From positions 1-24,570 of the forward strand of contig CAYYVQ010000046.1 in the NCBI GenBank assembly GCA_964475205.1: a stretch of DNA of 24,570 nt, given 5' to 3'. The notes beneath the pieces were generated by a model. That model ran no database searches. It was not told the origin of the DNA and worked only from the letters and a program-made list of their open reading frames with translations. Both the position numbers and the translations under genes were made by a program. This stretch comes from CAYSRM01 sp964475205. GTDB taxonomy: Bacteria > Verrucomicrobiota > Kiritimatiellia > UBA8416 > CAYSRM01. Below, piece by piece: positions 14,961-22,719 of this stretch. Numbering within the stretch: the first letter of the stretch is position 1; every line of letters begins with the position of its first letter.

Positions 14961-16767
14961 TTCTAAAGCAAAGGACAGTATCGGAATTGTAGAGACTAAA
15001 CTTGTGAAAATCGATCTGCCTTCAGAAGGTTTCAAGCTGCAAAACGGGGCGGTTTTAAAAGAGCTTGAAGTGGCCTGTGAAACTTATGGCCGGCTGTCTC
15101 GCGACCGGGATAACGTTGTATTTGTATGTCATGCTCTTTCAGGCGACGCTCATGCGGCTGGTTATCATTCAGAAGATGATGAAAAGCCAGGCTGGTGGGA
15201 CGAAATGATTGGGCCAGGCAAGGGGATAGACACCAGCTTCTACCATGTTATCTGCGCAAACATTCTCGGAGGTTGTAAAGGCACTACGGGCCCTTCTTCT
15301 ATCAACCCTGAAACCGGCAGGCCTTACGGGTCGGATTTTCCGGAAATCTCTGTAGCCGACATTGTAAACGCGCATTGCCTGTTGTTAAAACAAGCGGGAA
15401 TAGAGAGGTTGGCTGCGGTCATTGGCGGTTCTTTTGGCGGCATGCAGGCGCTTGACTGGGCTATACGCTATCCGGATATGCTGGATCGCCTTGTATGCGC
15501 GGCCTCGGCGACCAGTCTTTCGGCTCAGGCGCTTGCCTTTGATGTTGTCGGTCGCACGGCAATAACCCATGACGCCGACTGGCAGGGAGGAGATTATTAC
15601 CAGACCGGGCGCAGTCCCGGCCATGGCCTTGCCCTGGCCAGGCGCATCGGCCACATAACTTACTTGTCACCGGGGATGATGACCCGCAAATTCGGTCGTG
15701 AAAAGACGGAAAACAAGGATAAATCTTCTTTGTCTCCGATATTTCAGGTTGAAAGTTACCTGAATTATCAGGGAGAGAAATTCGTCAGGCGATTTGACGC
15801 AAATTCATATCTGCTTATTACCTCTGCAATGGATCGCTTTGACCTGGAAGAGCAATATGGCTCGCTTGTGGATGCTTTCAGAGGTATTAAAGCCAAGATG
15901 CTGGTGATTGCCCTGAGCGAAGACTGGCTTTTTCCCCCGGAGCAGTCCATGGAAATTGCCAATACGCTCCTGGCTGCCGGGAAAAAAGTTTCATACTGCA
16001 GGTTGCACGCTCCGCACGGTCACGATGCTTTTCTGGTGGACATTAAACATATGGCTGAAGTTATTCACGCCTTTATGCCATGGGTTCGGGAGAATGGCAA
16101 TAAGCGTGTTTCCGCGGGCAGGGAATCAACCCGGAATGAAGGCGGGAATAAAAAAGAAAAGAAGGAATACGATCTTATATCCAGCATGATACCATCGGGT
16201 TCCAGGGTGCTGGACCTTGGGTGCGGAGATGGAAGCCTTCTGAATTTTCTTGCCGGGCAAAAAGGGATATCAGGGATTGGCGTGGATATTGATATCAACC
16301 ATGTTATTGACGTTATTGACAAGGGACATGATGTTTTTCAATCCGACATCAACACTGGCCTGTCCATGATTCCGGACGGCGCCTATGATTGCGCTGTACT
16401 CAGTGAGACCATACCGGAAATTCACAAGCCGCGATTTGTGATTGGTGAAATGCTTCGCGTTGCCCGGGAAGGAATTGTGACGTTTCCGAATTTTGGAAAA
16501 TGGTCGAACCGCTTTGTTTTCCTTCTGCGCGGCAGAACATCGTTTGCCACGGATGCTGCAACCTGGTTTGAACGCCCGGATGTCCAGTTTTTCGGCTTGA
16601 AAGATTTTATGGCTTTATGCGAAGAAGACGGCATAGCAATTGAAAATATGGCTTGTTTATCACATGGTTTGATCGGCAGGATGTTTGTCCGGGCGGGAAT
16701 GTGCAACCTTGGCGCAGACCGTATAGTTGTCAAGATAAAGAGGAAACAGGCGGCCGGCAACGGGTAA
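14953..16767 (+). CDS. metXW: Fused homoserine O-acyltransferase MetX and methionine biosynthesis protein MetW
   Basis: One uninterrupted 604-residue frame joins two enzymes of methionine synthesis. Residues 1-380 are MetX, an alpha/beta hydrolase that acylates homoserine. It has oxyanion region HALSGDAHAAG, NILGGCKGTTGPSS, nucleophile Ser160 in GGSFGGMQALDW, Asp324 in SEDWLFPPEQ and His357 in HGHDAFL. A charged linker of about 25 residues (GRESTRNEGGNKKEKKE) follows. Residues 405-604 are MetW, a methyltransferase-fold partner with VLDLGCGDGSLL, FPNFGKWSNR and the family C-terminus. MetX and MetW are usually separate neighbouring genes. The frame before ATG 14953 overlaps cutA and is not homologous. 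The acyl donor, acetyl- or succinyl-CoA, cannot be decided here. Confidence 0.93.
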   Translation: MNNSKAKDSIGIVETKLVKIDLPSEGFKLQNGAVLKELEVACETYGRLSRDRDNVVFVCHALSGDAHAAGYHSEDDEKPGWWDEMIGPGKGIDTSFYHVICANILGGCKGTTGPSSINPETGRPYGSDFPEISVADIVNAHCLLLKQAGIERLAAVIGGSFGGMQALDWAIRYPDMLDRLVCAASATSLSAQALAFDVVGRTAITHDADWQGGDYYQTGRSPGHGLALARRIGHITYLSPGMMTRKFGREKTENKDKSSLSPIFQVESYLNYQGEKFVRRFDANSYLLITSAMDRFDLEEQYGSLVDAFRGIKAKMLVIALSEDWLFPPEQSMEIANTLLAAGKKVSYCRLHAPHGHDAFLVDIKHMAEVIHAFMPWVRENGNKRVSAGRESTRNEGGNKKEKKEYDLISSMIPSGSRVLDLGCGDGSLLNFLAGQKGISGIGVDIDINHVIDVIDKGHDVFQSDINTGLSMIPDGAYDCAVLSETIPEIHKPRFVIGEMLRVAREGIVTFPNFGKWSNRFVFLLRGRTSFATDAATWFERPDVQFFGLKDFMALCEEDGIAIENMACLSHGLIGRMFVRAGMCNLGADRIVVKIKRKQAAGNG

Positions 16768-16779
16768 AAGGCTGGTATT

Positions 16780-18522
16780 ATGACGCAGGAAGAAAAAAGA
16801 ATACTTTTTTTATGTGATGATGGAGCCACTAAGGCCTCTATGGCAGGGCATTTTGCGGCTAAACGCAAAATTGCCGGGGTTGAAGTGGCATGCGCCGGAA
16901 TAGATTCGGCGAAGGTTCATCCTGTTGCATGTGAGGTTATGAGCGAGGCGGGACACGAACTGTCCGAATGCCGGCCGCAGGTGCTTGAAGAAATCAGCCA
17001 CCAGAGTTTTGATATTGTTATTACCCTGGGGCAGAGAGCAACTGAGCAATGTCCCGTTTTGCCCGGCAATCCGGGAAAAGTCGCATGGAACATTGGAGGA
17101 AAAGACACAAATACCGGGAGCAAGGCCGGCAAATCCGAGTTCCGGGAGATCAGGGATAAAATCAGTAGACTGGTGAACGATTTTTTTGATCACGGCTATT
17201 TTTCCGCTCTTCTTGAGGCGAGGAAGTGTTCAAACCTGATCCTCGACAATATTTCTGACGGCATTATAGCCCATGATGAACAGCGTCGAATTTTCTTTTT
17301 CAACCAGGCCGCGGAGAATATTACCGGTCTGAATCGCAGGCAGGTGCTTGGACGGGACTGCCACGAAGCCTTCGACGGCGGATTTTGCGGAGGAAGATGC
17401 GTTTACTGTGATGAACCTGTGCCTTCGCCGGATGGTCAGAACATTGATGCGGAGGTCAGTGTCAAGAACGGCGAAAGAAAACGGGTTAATATGCATTATC
17501 GCGAGATGACCGATTACCAGGGCAACAAAGTCGGCATGCTTGTGTCGTTCAAGGACATTACGCGAGAAAGCCGGCTTGCCCAAAAGGTCGGCGAAGTTGA
17601 ACAGTTCGCAGGTATTGTCGGTAGAGACGAGAAGATGCTGGAAATTTTCGACTTGATTCGCGAACTTGCCGATACCGAGGCTCCGGTTTTTATACAGGGC
17701 GAAAGCGGAACCGGAAAGGAGCTGGTTGCTGCGGCAATTCACAACGAAGGTCCGCGAGCAAACCGCCAGTTTGTTCCCGTAAATTGCGGGGCGCTTCCCG
17801 AATCACTTCTGGAAAGCGAGCTTTTCGGCCATGTAAAAGGGGCCTTTACCGGAGCTATACGGGACAAGAAGGGCCGTTTTGAACTGGCCGACAAAGGCAC
17901 CATTTTTCTTGATGAGATCGGAGATATATCTGCTGCAATGCAGATAAAGTTGTTGCGTGTTCTCCAGGAGGGTCATTTTGAGAGAGTGGGCAGCGAAAAA
18001 ACCATGGAAGTTGATGTCAGGGTCATAAGCGCAACAAACAAGGATATCCATCAAGAGATACGCGAAGGCCGGTTCAGAGAGGATCTTTTCTACAGGCTTA
18101 ACGTGGTGCCGGTGCACCTTCCGCCACTGAGAGAACGCCCGAACGATATACCCCTGCTGGTTGAAAATGCGTTTAAGCGCTTTGCCAAGCCCTACCAAAA
18201 AAATGTACAGATTACGCCGGAGGCGCTGGCGGTGATGATGTCATACAACTGGCCGGGCAACGTCAGGGAACTGCACAATTGGATACAATTCGCGCTTGTT
18301 AAGAGCCGGGGCAAGGATATAAGGCCCGAGCATCTTCCATCAGACCGGATGAAGAAAGAAACCGAAGGCCGGAAAGCTTCGCCCCGTAAACGCAGGCTTA
18401 AAGTCGGATCGGTTCGCGAGGCTCTCAGGCAGACAGACGGAAACAAGGTTGAAGCCGCTAAGCTTCTTGGAGTGTCCAGGGCAACCTTGTATCGGTTTCT
18501 TGATGAAGCAGGCGGGTTGTGA
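16780..18522 (+). CDS. Sigma-54 activator with N-terminal ArsC/LMW-phosphatase-like domain and Cys-rich PAS domain
   Basis: The 580-residue protein has four parts. Residues 1-140 resemble arsenate reductase/low-molecular-weight phosphatases (ILFLCDDGATKASMAGHF, VACAGIDSAKVHPVACEVMSEAGHELS, QCPVLPGN). The usual Cys-x5-Arg loop is Cys12-x5-Lys18, and no DP acid motif is clear, so it may sense rather than catalyse. A PAS domain (about 145-262) carries Cys194, Cys203, Cys207 and Cys210 in a tight cluster. The AAA+ domain has Walker A GESGTGKE at 307-314 and GAFTGA at 354-359. A Fis-type helix-turn-helix ends it (VEAAKLLGVSRATLYRFL). There is no receiver domain, so its signal is probably a ligand, metal or redox cue. 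It starts 12 bases after metXW. Confidence 0.9.
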   Translation: MTQEEKRILFLCDDGATKASMAGHFAAKRKIAGVEVACAGIDSAKVHPVACEVMSEAGHELSECRPQVLEEISHQSFDIVITLGQRATEQCPVLPGNPGKVAWNIGGKDTNTGSKAGKSEFREIRDKISRLVNDFFDHGYFSALLEARKCSNLILDNISDGIIAHDEQRRIFFFNQAAENITGLNRRQVLGRDCHEAFDGGFCGGRCVYCDEPVPSPDGQNIDAEVSVKNGERKRVNMHYREMTDYQGNKVGMLVSFKDITRESRLAQKVGEVEQFAGIVGRDEKMLEIFDLIRELADTEAPVFIQGESGTGKELVAAAIHNEGPRANRQFVPVNCGALPESLLESELFGHVKGAFTGAIRDKKGRFELADKGTIFLDEIGDISAAMQIKLLRVLQEGHFERVGSEKTMEVDVRVISATNKDIHQEIREGRFREDLFYRLNVVPVHLPPLRERPNDIPLLVENAFKRFAKPYQKNVQITPEALAVMMSYNWPGNVRELHNWIQFALVKSRGKDIRPEHLPSDRMKKETEGRKASPRKRRLKVGSVREALRQTDGNKVEAAKLLGVSRATLYRFLDEAGGL

Positions 18523-18528
18523 GAAGGG

Positions 18529-18620
18529 ACGGATTTCTGTTTTATATCGATCATTCTTATGCTTTATCCGTGTAATCAGTGTTATCTGTGGTTAAATTTC
18601 CTTCTTGTAAATAATCCAGG
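18529..18620 (-). repeat. Dispersed intergenic repeat, copy B
   Basis: The reverse complement matches 10820-10894 block by block (CCTGGATTATT, ACAAGAAGGAA, GGATAAAGCATAAG, ATATAAAACAGAAATCCG). It has an extra segment, AGATAACACTGATTACAC, just before GGATAAAG. Together with the two palindromes that follow, it fills the 339-base gap between the convergent genes ending at 18522 and 18862. Confidence 0.75.
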
Positions 18621-18642
18621 CTAGATCATCCTATATACGGCA

Positions 18643-18741
18643 CTTGAAATTCGGGAAGCGATGTATATTATTACAAATAAGGAGTTTACAATTTATTGCG
18701 CCCCCACCCAAAGGGTGCGGGCGAGCTTCCCGAATTTCAAG
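18643..18741. repeat. 99-bp palindrome with 17-bp perfect outer stem
   Basis: CTTGAAATTCGGGAAGC at 18643-18659 pairs perfectly with 18725-18741. Inside, 18699-18709 and 18713-18723 form a GC-rich 11-bp stem with one mismatch and an AAA loop. The lower-GC stretch between the two stems is A/T-rich. It may serve as a bidirectional terminator for the convergent genes, or be an extragenic palindromic repeat. Confidence 0.7.
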
Positions 18742-18750
18742 CCGCAAGGG

Positions 18751-18848
18751 GTTGCCGATTTCACTGCATCTGCTTCGTTCTGAGGTCTTCGGCATAGTTA
18801 CTATAGCCGAAAACCTCACGCCTTGCAGCTACAGCAAACTCGGCAACT
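18751..18848. repeat. 98-bp imperfect palindrome, multi-stem
   Basis: The ends GTTGCCGA (18751) and TCGGCAAC (to 18848) are complementary. The sequence reads back on itself through most of its length, ending in a central hairpin TTCGGC-ATAG-TTA-CTAT-(A)-GCCGAA with flanking GAGGT/ACCTC. It starts nine bases after the previous palindrome and ends 13 bases before the stop of the histidine kinase gene. Confidence 0.65.
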
Positions 18849-18861
18849 GCCGTTTCTAGGA

Positions 18862-20232
18862 TCATTGGTCATTGACCGGCAGGTAAATGAAAAAGGTTGA
18901 GCCTTTTCCAGGTCGCGACGAAATGTCTATAAATCCGTCATGTTGCTGGACGATGTTGTAGACGGTTGAAAGGCCGAGTCCGGCATTGCTCTTTTCCTTC
19001 TTTGTTGTAAAAAATGGTTCAAACACACGGCTTAAGGTTTCATCGCTCATTCCGCAGCCGGTGTCCTCTATTTTCAGCAGCGCAAATTCGCCTTTTTGAC
19101 GGTCCTTTTCGTGGACTCCCGCCTGCAATTTTTCTTTTTCCAACGGACTTAATTTCGCCGGGCCTGCTGATATCGTCAATTTGCCTTTGCCAAACATGGC
19201 CTCGTTGGCATTGACCGCTATATGAACAATGGCTTGTTCGATTCTGTCCGGGTCAATATTCACCTTCTCATCACCGATAATTTTCACTTCCACTGTTACT
19301 CCTGAGCTTACAGCTTCGTTTATTACCCCTTGAATCCCTTGCAGGCATTTGCCCAGCTTAATTCGGCGAGTTATCATTGAGCCGCGCGACGAGAAGGCAA
19401 GCAGTTCGCCGGTGAGTTCGGATACACTTGTTGTTGCCGCGATGATTTCATCCATCAGGTCCTGTACGGTGTCATTTTTTCTGTTCTGTGCTTTTGCAAG
19501 TTGAGCGTTTCCAAGTATAATATTCAGAGAATTCGCAAAATTGTGCGCAAGTTTGCGCGACAGCTGCCCGACTGCTGCCATTTTCTGTGAATGCAGCATT
19601 CGTTTTTCCGTTTCTTCCAAGGTATCAACGGCCTGGAAATGTCTTAGCTCCACAACTATCAGGGAACTTAGAACCGCCATCGAAACCGGCGCATTCAAAA
19701 TGAAAAGCAGCATATGCGCTTTGCCCGGCATAAGCTCCAGGATTTCCGGCATTCCGACCGCCACCACCCCAAAAACAATCAGCGTTGTTGCCAGCCCGGT
19801 CAGAAGGCTTGAAGCAATGACGCAGGAAATCTTGAAGCCCGAGATTTTTCTGACTATCCACAAGTGACATAAACTGCCGAACAACGCCGGAAGCAGAATT
19901 TCCAGTAACCCGGGAATCGTCGCGGATCCGCCCACGTAGAACCTGTATAGCAACGGCAGCGGCAAACTCACTAATGCGGCTACAGGTCCTCTCAATAAAG
20001 CGCCTGTGCCTATAACTCCGGAACGCGAGTCAAAGTAACCTGCTTCGGCCACCACAGGAACGAACATTGAAACAAGAGCCATAATCCCGGTCAGAATGCC
20101 GAACTGCAGTGATGACACCTTTTTTTTGCCGTTTCTCGGCGATTGTTCATACAGCACAAACAACGCAACAAATCCGAGCAGGACAAACAGGTTTACCGTG
20201 AGGCCCTGGATGTATTCAGGAAGTTCAATCAT
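18862..20232 (-). CDS. Sensor histidine kinase with LytS-type 5TM membrane region
   Basis: This 456-residue kinase has a hydrophobic N-terminal half (about 10-198) with six or so membrane helices. Their pattern GILTGI..M..PV....YFDSRS..IGTGALLRGPVAALVSL.....YRFYVGG matches the 5TMR-LYT sensor region. The cytoplasmic half has the H-box with His230 in KLAHNFANSLNIILGNAQL, N-box Asn341 in HIAVNANEAM, G1 motif IEDTGCGM, F-box FEPFFTTKK and G2 motif GLGLSTVYNIV. The H-box is of the AHDFNNLL kind but reads AHNFANSL. No response regulator adjoins it. The NtrC-type regulator at 2587-4005 is a possible partner because this kinase class often pairs with such regulators, but that is inference. ATG 20232 follows AGGA by nine bases. 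Confidence 0.92.
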   Translation of the reverse strand: MIELPEYIQGLTVNLFVLLGFVALFVLYEQSPRNGKKKVSSLQFGILTGIMALVSMFVPVVAEAGYFDSRSGVIGTGALLRGPVAALVSLPLPLLYRFYVGGSATIPGLLEILLPALFGSLCHLWIVRKISGFKISCVIASSLLTGLATTLIVFGVVAVGMPEILELMPGKAHMLLFILNAPVSMAVLSSLIVVELRHFQAVDTLEETEKRMLHSQKMAAVGQLSRKLAHNFANSLNIILGNAQLAKAQNRKNDTVQDLMDEIIAATTSVSELTGELLAFSSRGSMITRRIKLGKCLQGIQGVINEAVSSGVTVEVKIIGDEKVNIDPDRIEQAIVHIAVNANEAMFGKGKLTISAGPAKLSPLEKEKLQAGVHEKDRQKGEFALLKIEDTGCGMSDETLSRVFEPFFTTKKEKSNAGLGLSTVYNIVQQHDGFIDISSRPGKGSTFFIYLPVNDQ

Positions 20233-20427
20233 GCCGTAATCCTATGTTCCCGCTTTGCTGGTTACAAAGAAAAAAGTTTATAAAATCAAAATATAATCAG
20301 CATTGATATGTCTGTAACTCAAGAGATACGCAGTTCAGAATAGATGGCATTTGCGGCTGAATTGCTTGATGATGCTGTCGGCATGGGTTACTTTGCCCTA
20401 ATTCTAATGCGATAAAGAAAGTGCGCT

Positions 20428-21147
20428 ATGATGAACAGTACAACAGAATCCTCATATCAGGGCGTGGTGCGGCGCTATGTGATGCCGGCGCTTGGCATTC
20501 CCTTTGTTGCGGCGCTTTTCTATTTTCTGATTATCAAGGACCAGGCTGTCTCAAGGCTTGTTTATATTGCCACGAAAGTGTTTCTGGTTGCCTGGCCGCT
20601 GGGTGTATACTTTCTGGCTCTGCGAAACGCGCCAAGGCCCATGAAGCGGGAGGGAACAGGCAGGGGCCGGGCAGTAATGCTTGGTATTATTTCAGGAATT
20701 GCGCTTGCTGCGCTTATATATGCGGCAATGCACACCCCTCTTGGGAAAATGGCTGAAGCCTCCGCCGGCTCTATCCGCGAACGGACCGAGCACCTGGGGA
20801 TTCTGGAATGGTACTGGATCTTCAGTGTTTTTCTATCTGTTGTGCATTCTCTTATTGAAGAATTCTACTGGCGGTGGTTCAGCTTCGGGCTTCTCAACAA
20901 GGTTTATGCGCCTGCATTTGCAATTGCCCTGTCTTCCCTGGCCTTTGCCTCTCACCACGTCATAATTACAGGCCAGTTTTTCAACTGGCCGCTTGGAATT
21001 TTGTGCGGCGCTGGAATCGCCGCAGGAGGAGCTGTGTGGGCGTGGCTGTACCATAGGACAGGGAGCCTGCTGGCGCCATGGATCAGCCACGCAATTGTTG
21101 ATTTTGCCGTGATGGCTATCGGCTATCGGATTTTGATGATGGTTTGA
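20428..21147 (+). CDS. CPBP-family intramembrane metalloprotease
   Basis: This 239-residue membrane protein has about seven hydrophobic segments. It carries the three CPBP/Abi motifs of Rce1-like glutamic proteases: EEFYWR with Glu144, Glu145 and Arg149, FASHH with His176/His177, and ISHAIVDF with His221 and Asp225 (the last position is more often Asn). Bacterial members are implicated in peptide maturation, immunity to self-made bacteriocins or protein processing; the substrate here is unknown. The start ATG 20428 has only a weak upstream site; a second ATG follows directly. The methyltransferase gene begins 17 bases after its stop and the pair are probably co-transcribed. Confidence 0.88.
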   Translation: MMNSTTESSYQGVVRRYVMPALGIPFVAALFYFLIIKDQAVSRLVYIATKVFLVAWPLGVYFLALRNAPRPMKREGTGRGRAVMLGIISGIALAALIYAAMHTPLGKMAEASAGSIRERTEHLGILEWYWIFSVFLSVVHSLIEEFYWRWFSFGLLNKVYAPAFAIALSSLAFASHHVIITGQFFNWPLGILCGAGIAAGGAVWAWLYHRTGSLLAPWISHAIVDFAVMAIGYRILMMV

Positions 21148-21164
21148 TTGACTGGAGGCGTAAA

Positions 21165-21773
21165 ATGTTCGGGATTGGCGGAAAAGCCGTAAAGCAATGG
21201 TTTGCTGAAGACGGACAGATGTTTATAGAGCAACTGGGCGTTAGCCCGGGGCATAAAATCCTTGATTTCGGCTGCGGGGTCGGGAGCGTCACGGTTCCGG
21301 CCGCCAGTGTAGTCGGTCCGGAAGGAACCGTTTTTGCGCTGGATGTCAAGCAGGGTCAACTTGACACTATCCGCAGGAAGATAGCTGGCTCCGAAGAGGA
21401 AGCAAGAGTCAGGCTGATCAAAACACCGGGCGGTCCTGAGTTTCCCGGCGTGGATGATCGCGCGCTTGATGCAGTGTTTGTTTTTGATGTGCTTCAGCAC
21501 TTGCAAGACTGGCAAGGTCTGTTCCGGGAATGCGGCAGGACTCTTAAAGAATCGGGTCGATTGCATATCAACGCCTCTGAGCTGTCTCATAAAGGCAGAG
21601 TTGATGTTCAACATATGCAGGAGCTTCTTAACGAGGCGGGATTCCGCGAAACAGGCAGCATCCGGACAAGGCTCATGCATTATAAGCATATGACTGAGGA
21701 TATAGTCAGAAGTTATGCAAATGGACCAGCAATTCTAATTATGGCCTCTTCCGCCCAAAACCTATTCGTATGA
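21165..21773 (+). CDS. Class I SAM-dependent methyltransferase with an insertion-altered C-terminus
   Basis: The 202-residue product has a SAM-binding core: KILDFGCGVGSVTVPAA at 31-47, acidic strand end VFALDVKQGQL, and AVFVFDVLQHLQDW as motif IV. The substrate is unknown. ATG 21165 is set by GGAGG at 21153-21157; a TTG at 21144 overlapping the upstream stop is less likely. The mobile repeat starting at 21727 interrupts the 3' end. Residues 188-202 (PAILIMASSAQNLFV) and the stop are encoded by the repeat. Taking out the repeat and one 9-bp duplication gives an ending ANGHKNKAG and a stop at 21954-21956. The catalytic core is intact, so the protein may still work. Confidence 0.87.
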   Translation: MFGIGGKAVKQWFAEDGQMFIEQLGVSPGHKILDFGCGVGSVTVPAASVVGPEGTVFALDVKQGQLDTIRRKIAGSEEEARVRLIKTPGGPEFPGVDDRALDAVFVFDVLQHLQDWQGLFRECGRTLKESGRLHINASELSHKGRVDVQHMQELLNEAGFRETGSIRTRLMHYKHMTEDIVRSYANGPAILIMASSAQNLFV

Positions 21774-21927
21774 CGATGTGTGGGTAGTAGCGCGGGCTTC
21801 ACCGAAGCCCAGCGCTGTTTGGGCCTCGGCTTCGGCGAAGCCGGGCCTACTCGCGCATGGCTGCAATATAGTGGTGGAACTCTGGCCCACGTCAAACGTG
21901 ACAAAATGGCCACAATTAGAATTGCTG
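21727..21927 (+). mobile_element. MITE-like element, complete copy 3, with 9-bp target duplication
   Basis: This 201-bp element has 20-bp inverted ends: CAGCAATTCTAATTATGGCC at the left, and the same with one mismatch, in complement, at the right. It is flanked by perfect direct repeats CAAATGGAC at 21718-21726 and 21928-21936. The centre holds hairpins (GGGCTTC-ACC-GAAGCCC and GGCTTC-GGC-GAAGCC). It encodes no transposase. It lies inside the 3' end of the methyltransferase gene and now separates that gene from the DUF1614 gene. An open frame from 21778 through it is fortuitous. Confidence 0.95.
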
Positions 21928-21968
21928 CAAATGGACATAAAAATAAAGCTGGTTAAGGAGACAGGTTT

Positions 21969-22649
21969 ATGCCCGGTTATATCGGTTGCGGTCCTTTATT
22001 CTTAATTCTGTTTCTGCTTTTTATGCTTCCTTTTATTCTCGCTGACGTGATGGTTACAGCTCTTTCGCGGCTGGGCCTGAGTCCGCAGGCTTCGCTGCTG
22101 GTGATTTTCGGAATCTTCATGGGCAGCCTGATAAACATTCCAGTCAGACGTATCCCCAGGGAGCAGGAGCTTGGTATACAGCCTTTCAGCGCTTTAGGTC
22201 TGAACCGGTTTTTCCCCGGATTTGAACGCAGGCGCAGGTATACCGTCATTGCAGTTAACCTTGGCGGATGTATCATACCGGTGGCCCTCGCCGCATATGA
22301 GTTGACGCGGTTGATATCTTTGTCCGGCTCGGTATTTCTGATGGCGCTTGGCGGTATAGCGCTTAACATCTTTGTCTGCTACAAACTGGCAAGACCGGTG
22401 CAGGGAGTGGGCATAGCCATGCCAGCCCTTGTTCCTGCTCTGGTGGCGGCGCTTTACGGCATGACGGCCGGGTACGAGGTTGCTCCGTCGGTTGCTTTTG
22501 TTTCAGGAACGCTTGGTCCTCTTATCGGGGCTGACCTCCTGCATCTTCGCGATATCAGCAAGGTCAGCACCGGTTTAGCCAGCATAGGCGGGGCAGGCAC
22601 TTTTGATGGAATCGTCATATCCGGTCTTGTTGCGACGCTGCTTGCGTAG
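21969..22649 (+). CDS. DUF1614 family membrane protein
   Basis: This 226-residue protein is almost wholly hydrophobic, with about seven predicted membrane segments broken by the basic loop RRIPREQELG and FERRRRY. It carries the stretch LGPLIGADLLHLRD followed by STGLASIGGAGTFDGI near the C-terminus, which I recognise as the signature of DUF1614. The acidic/His residues in GADLLHL may bind a metal, but no function is established. ATG 21969 follows AAGGAG at 21955-21960. That site overlaps the stop codon the methyltransferase gene would have had before the insertion, so the two were once tightly coupled. Confidence 0.85.
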   Translation: MPGYIGCGPLFLILFLLFMLPFILADVMVTALSRLGLSPQASLLVIFGIFMGSLINIPVRRIPREQELGIQPFSALGLNRFFPGFERRRRYTVIAVNLGGCIIPVALAAYELTRLISLSGSVFLMALGGIALNIFVCYKLARPVQGVGIAMPALVPALVAALYGMTAGYEVAPSVAFVSGTLGPLIGADLLHLRDISKVSTGLASIGGAGTFDGIVISGLVATLLA

Positions 22650-22719
22650 CCCGCATATCGCGCAAAATTCCTGCTCTGGGCGCGGATAGCGCCACTGTGT
22701 CCAATATGAAGATTCTAAT

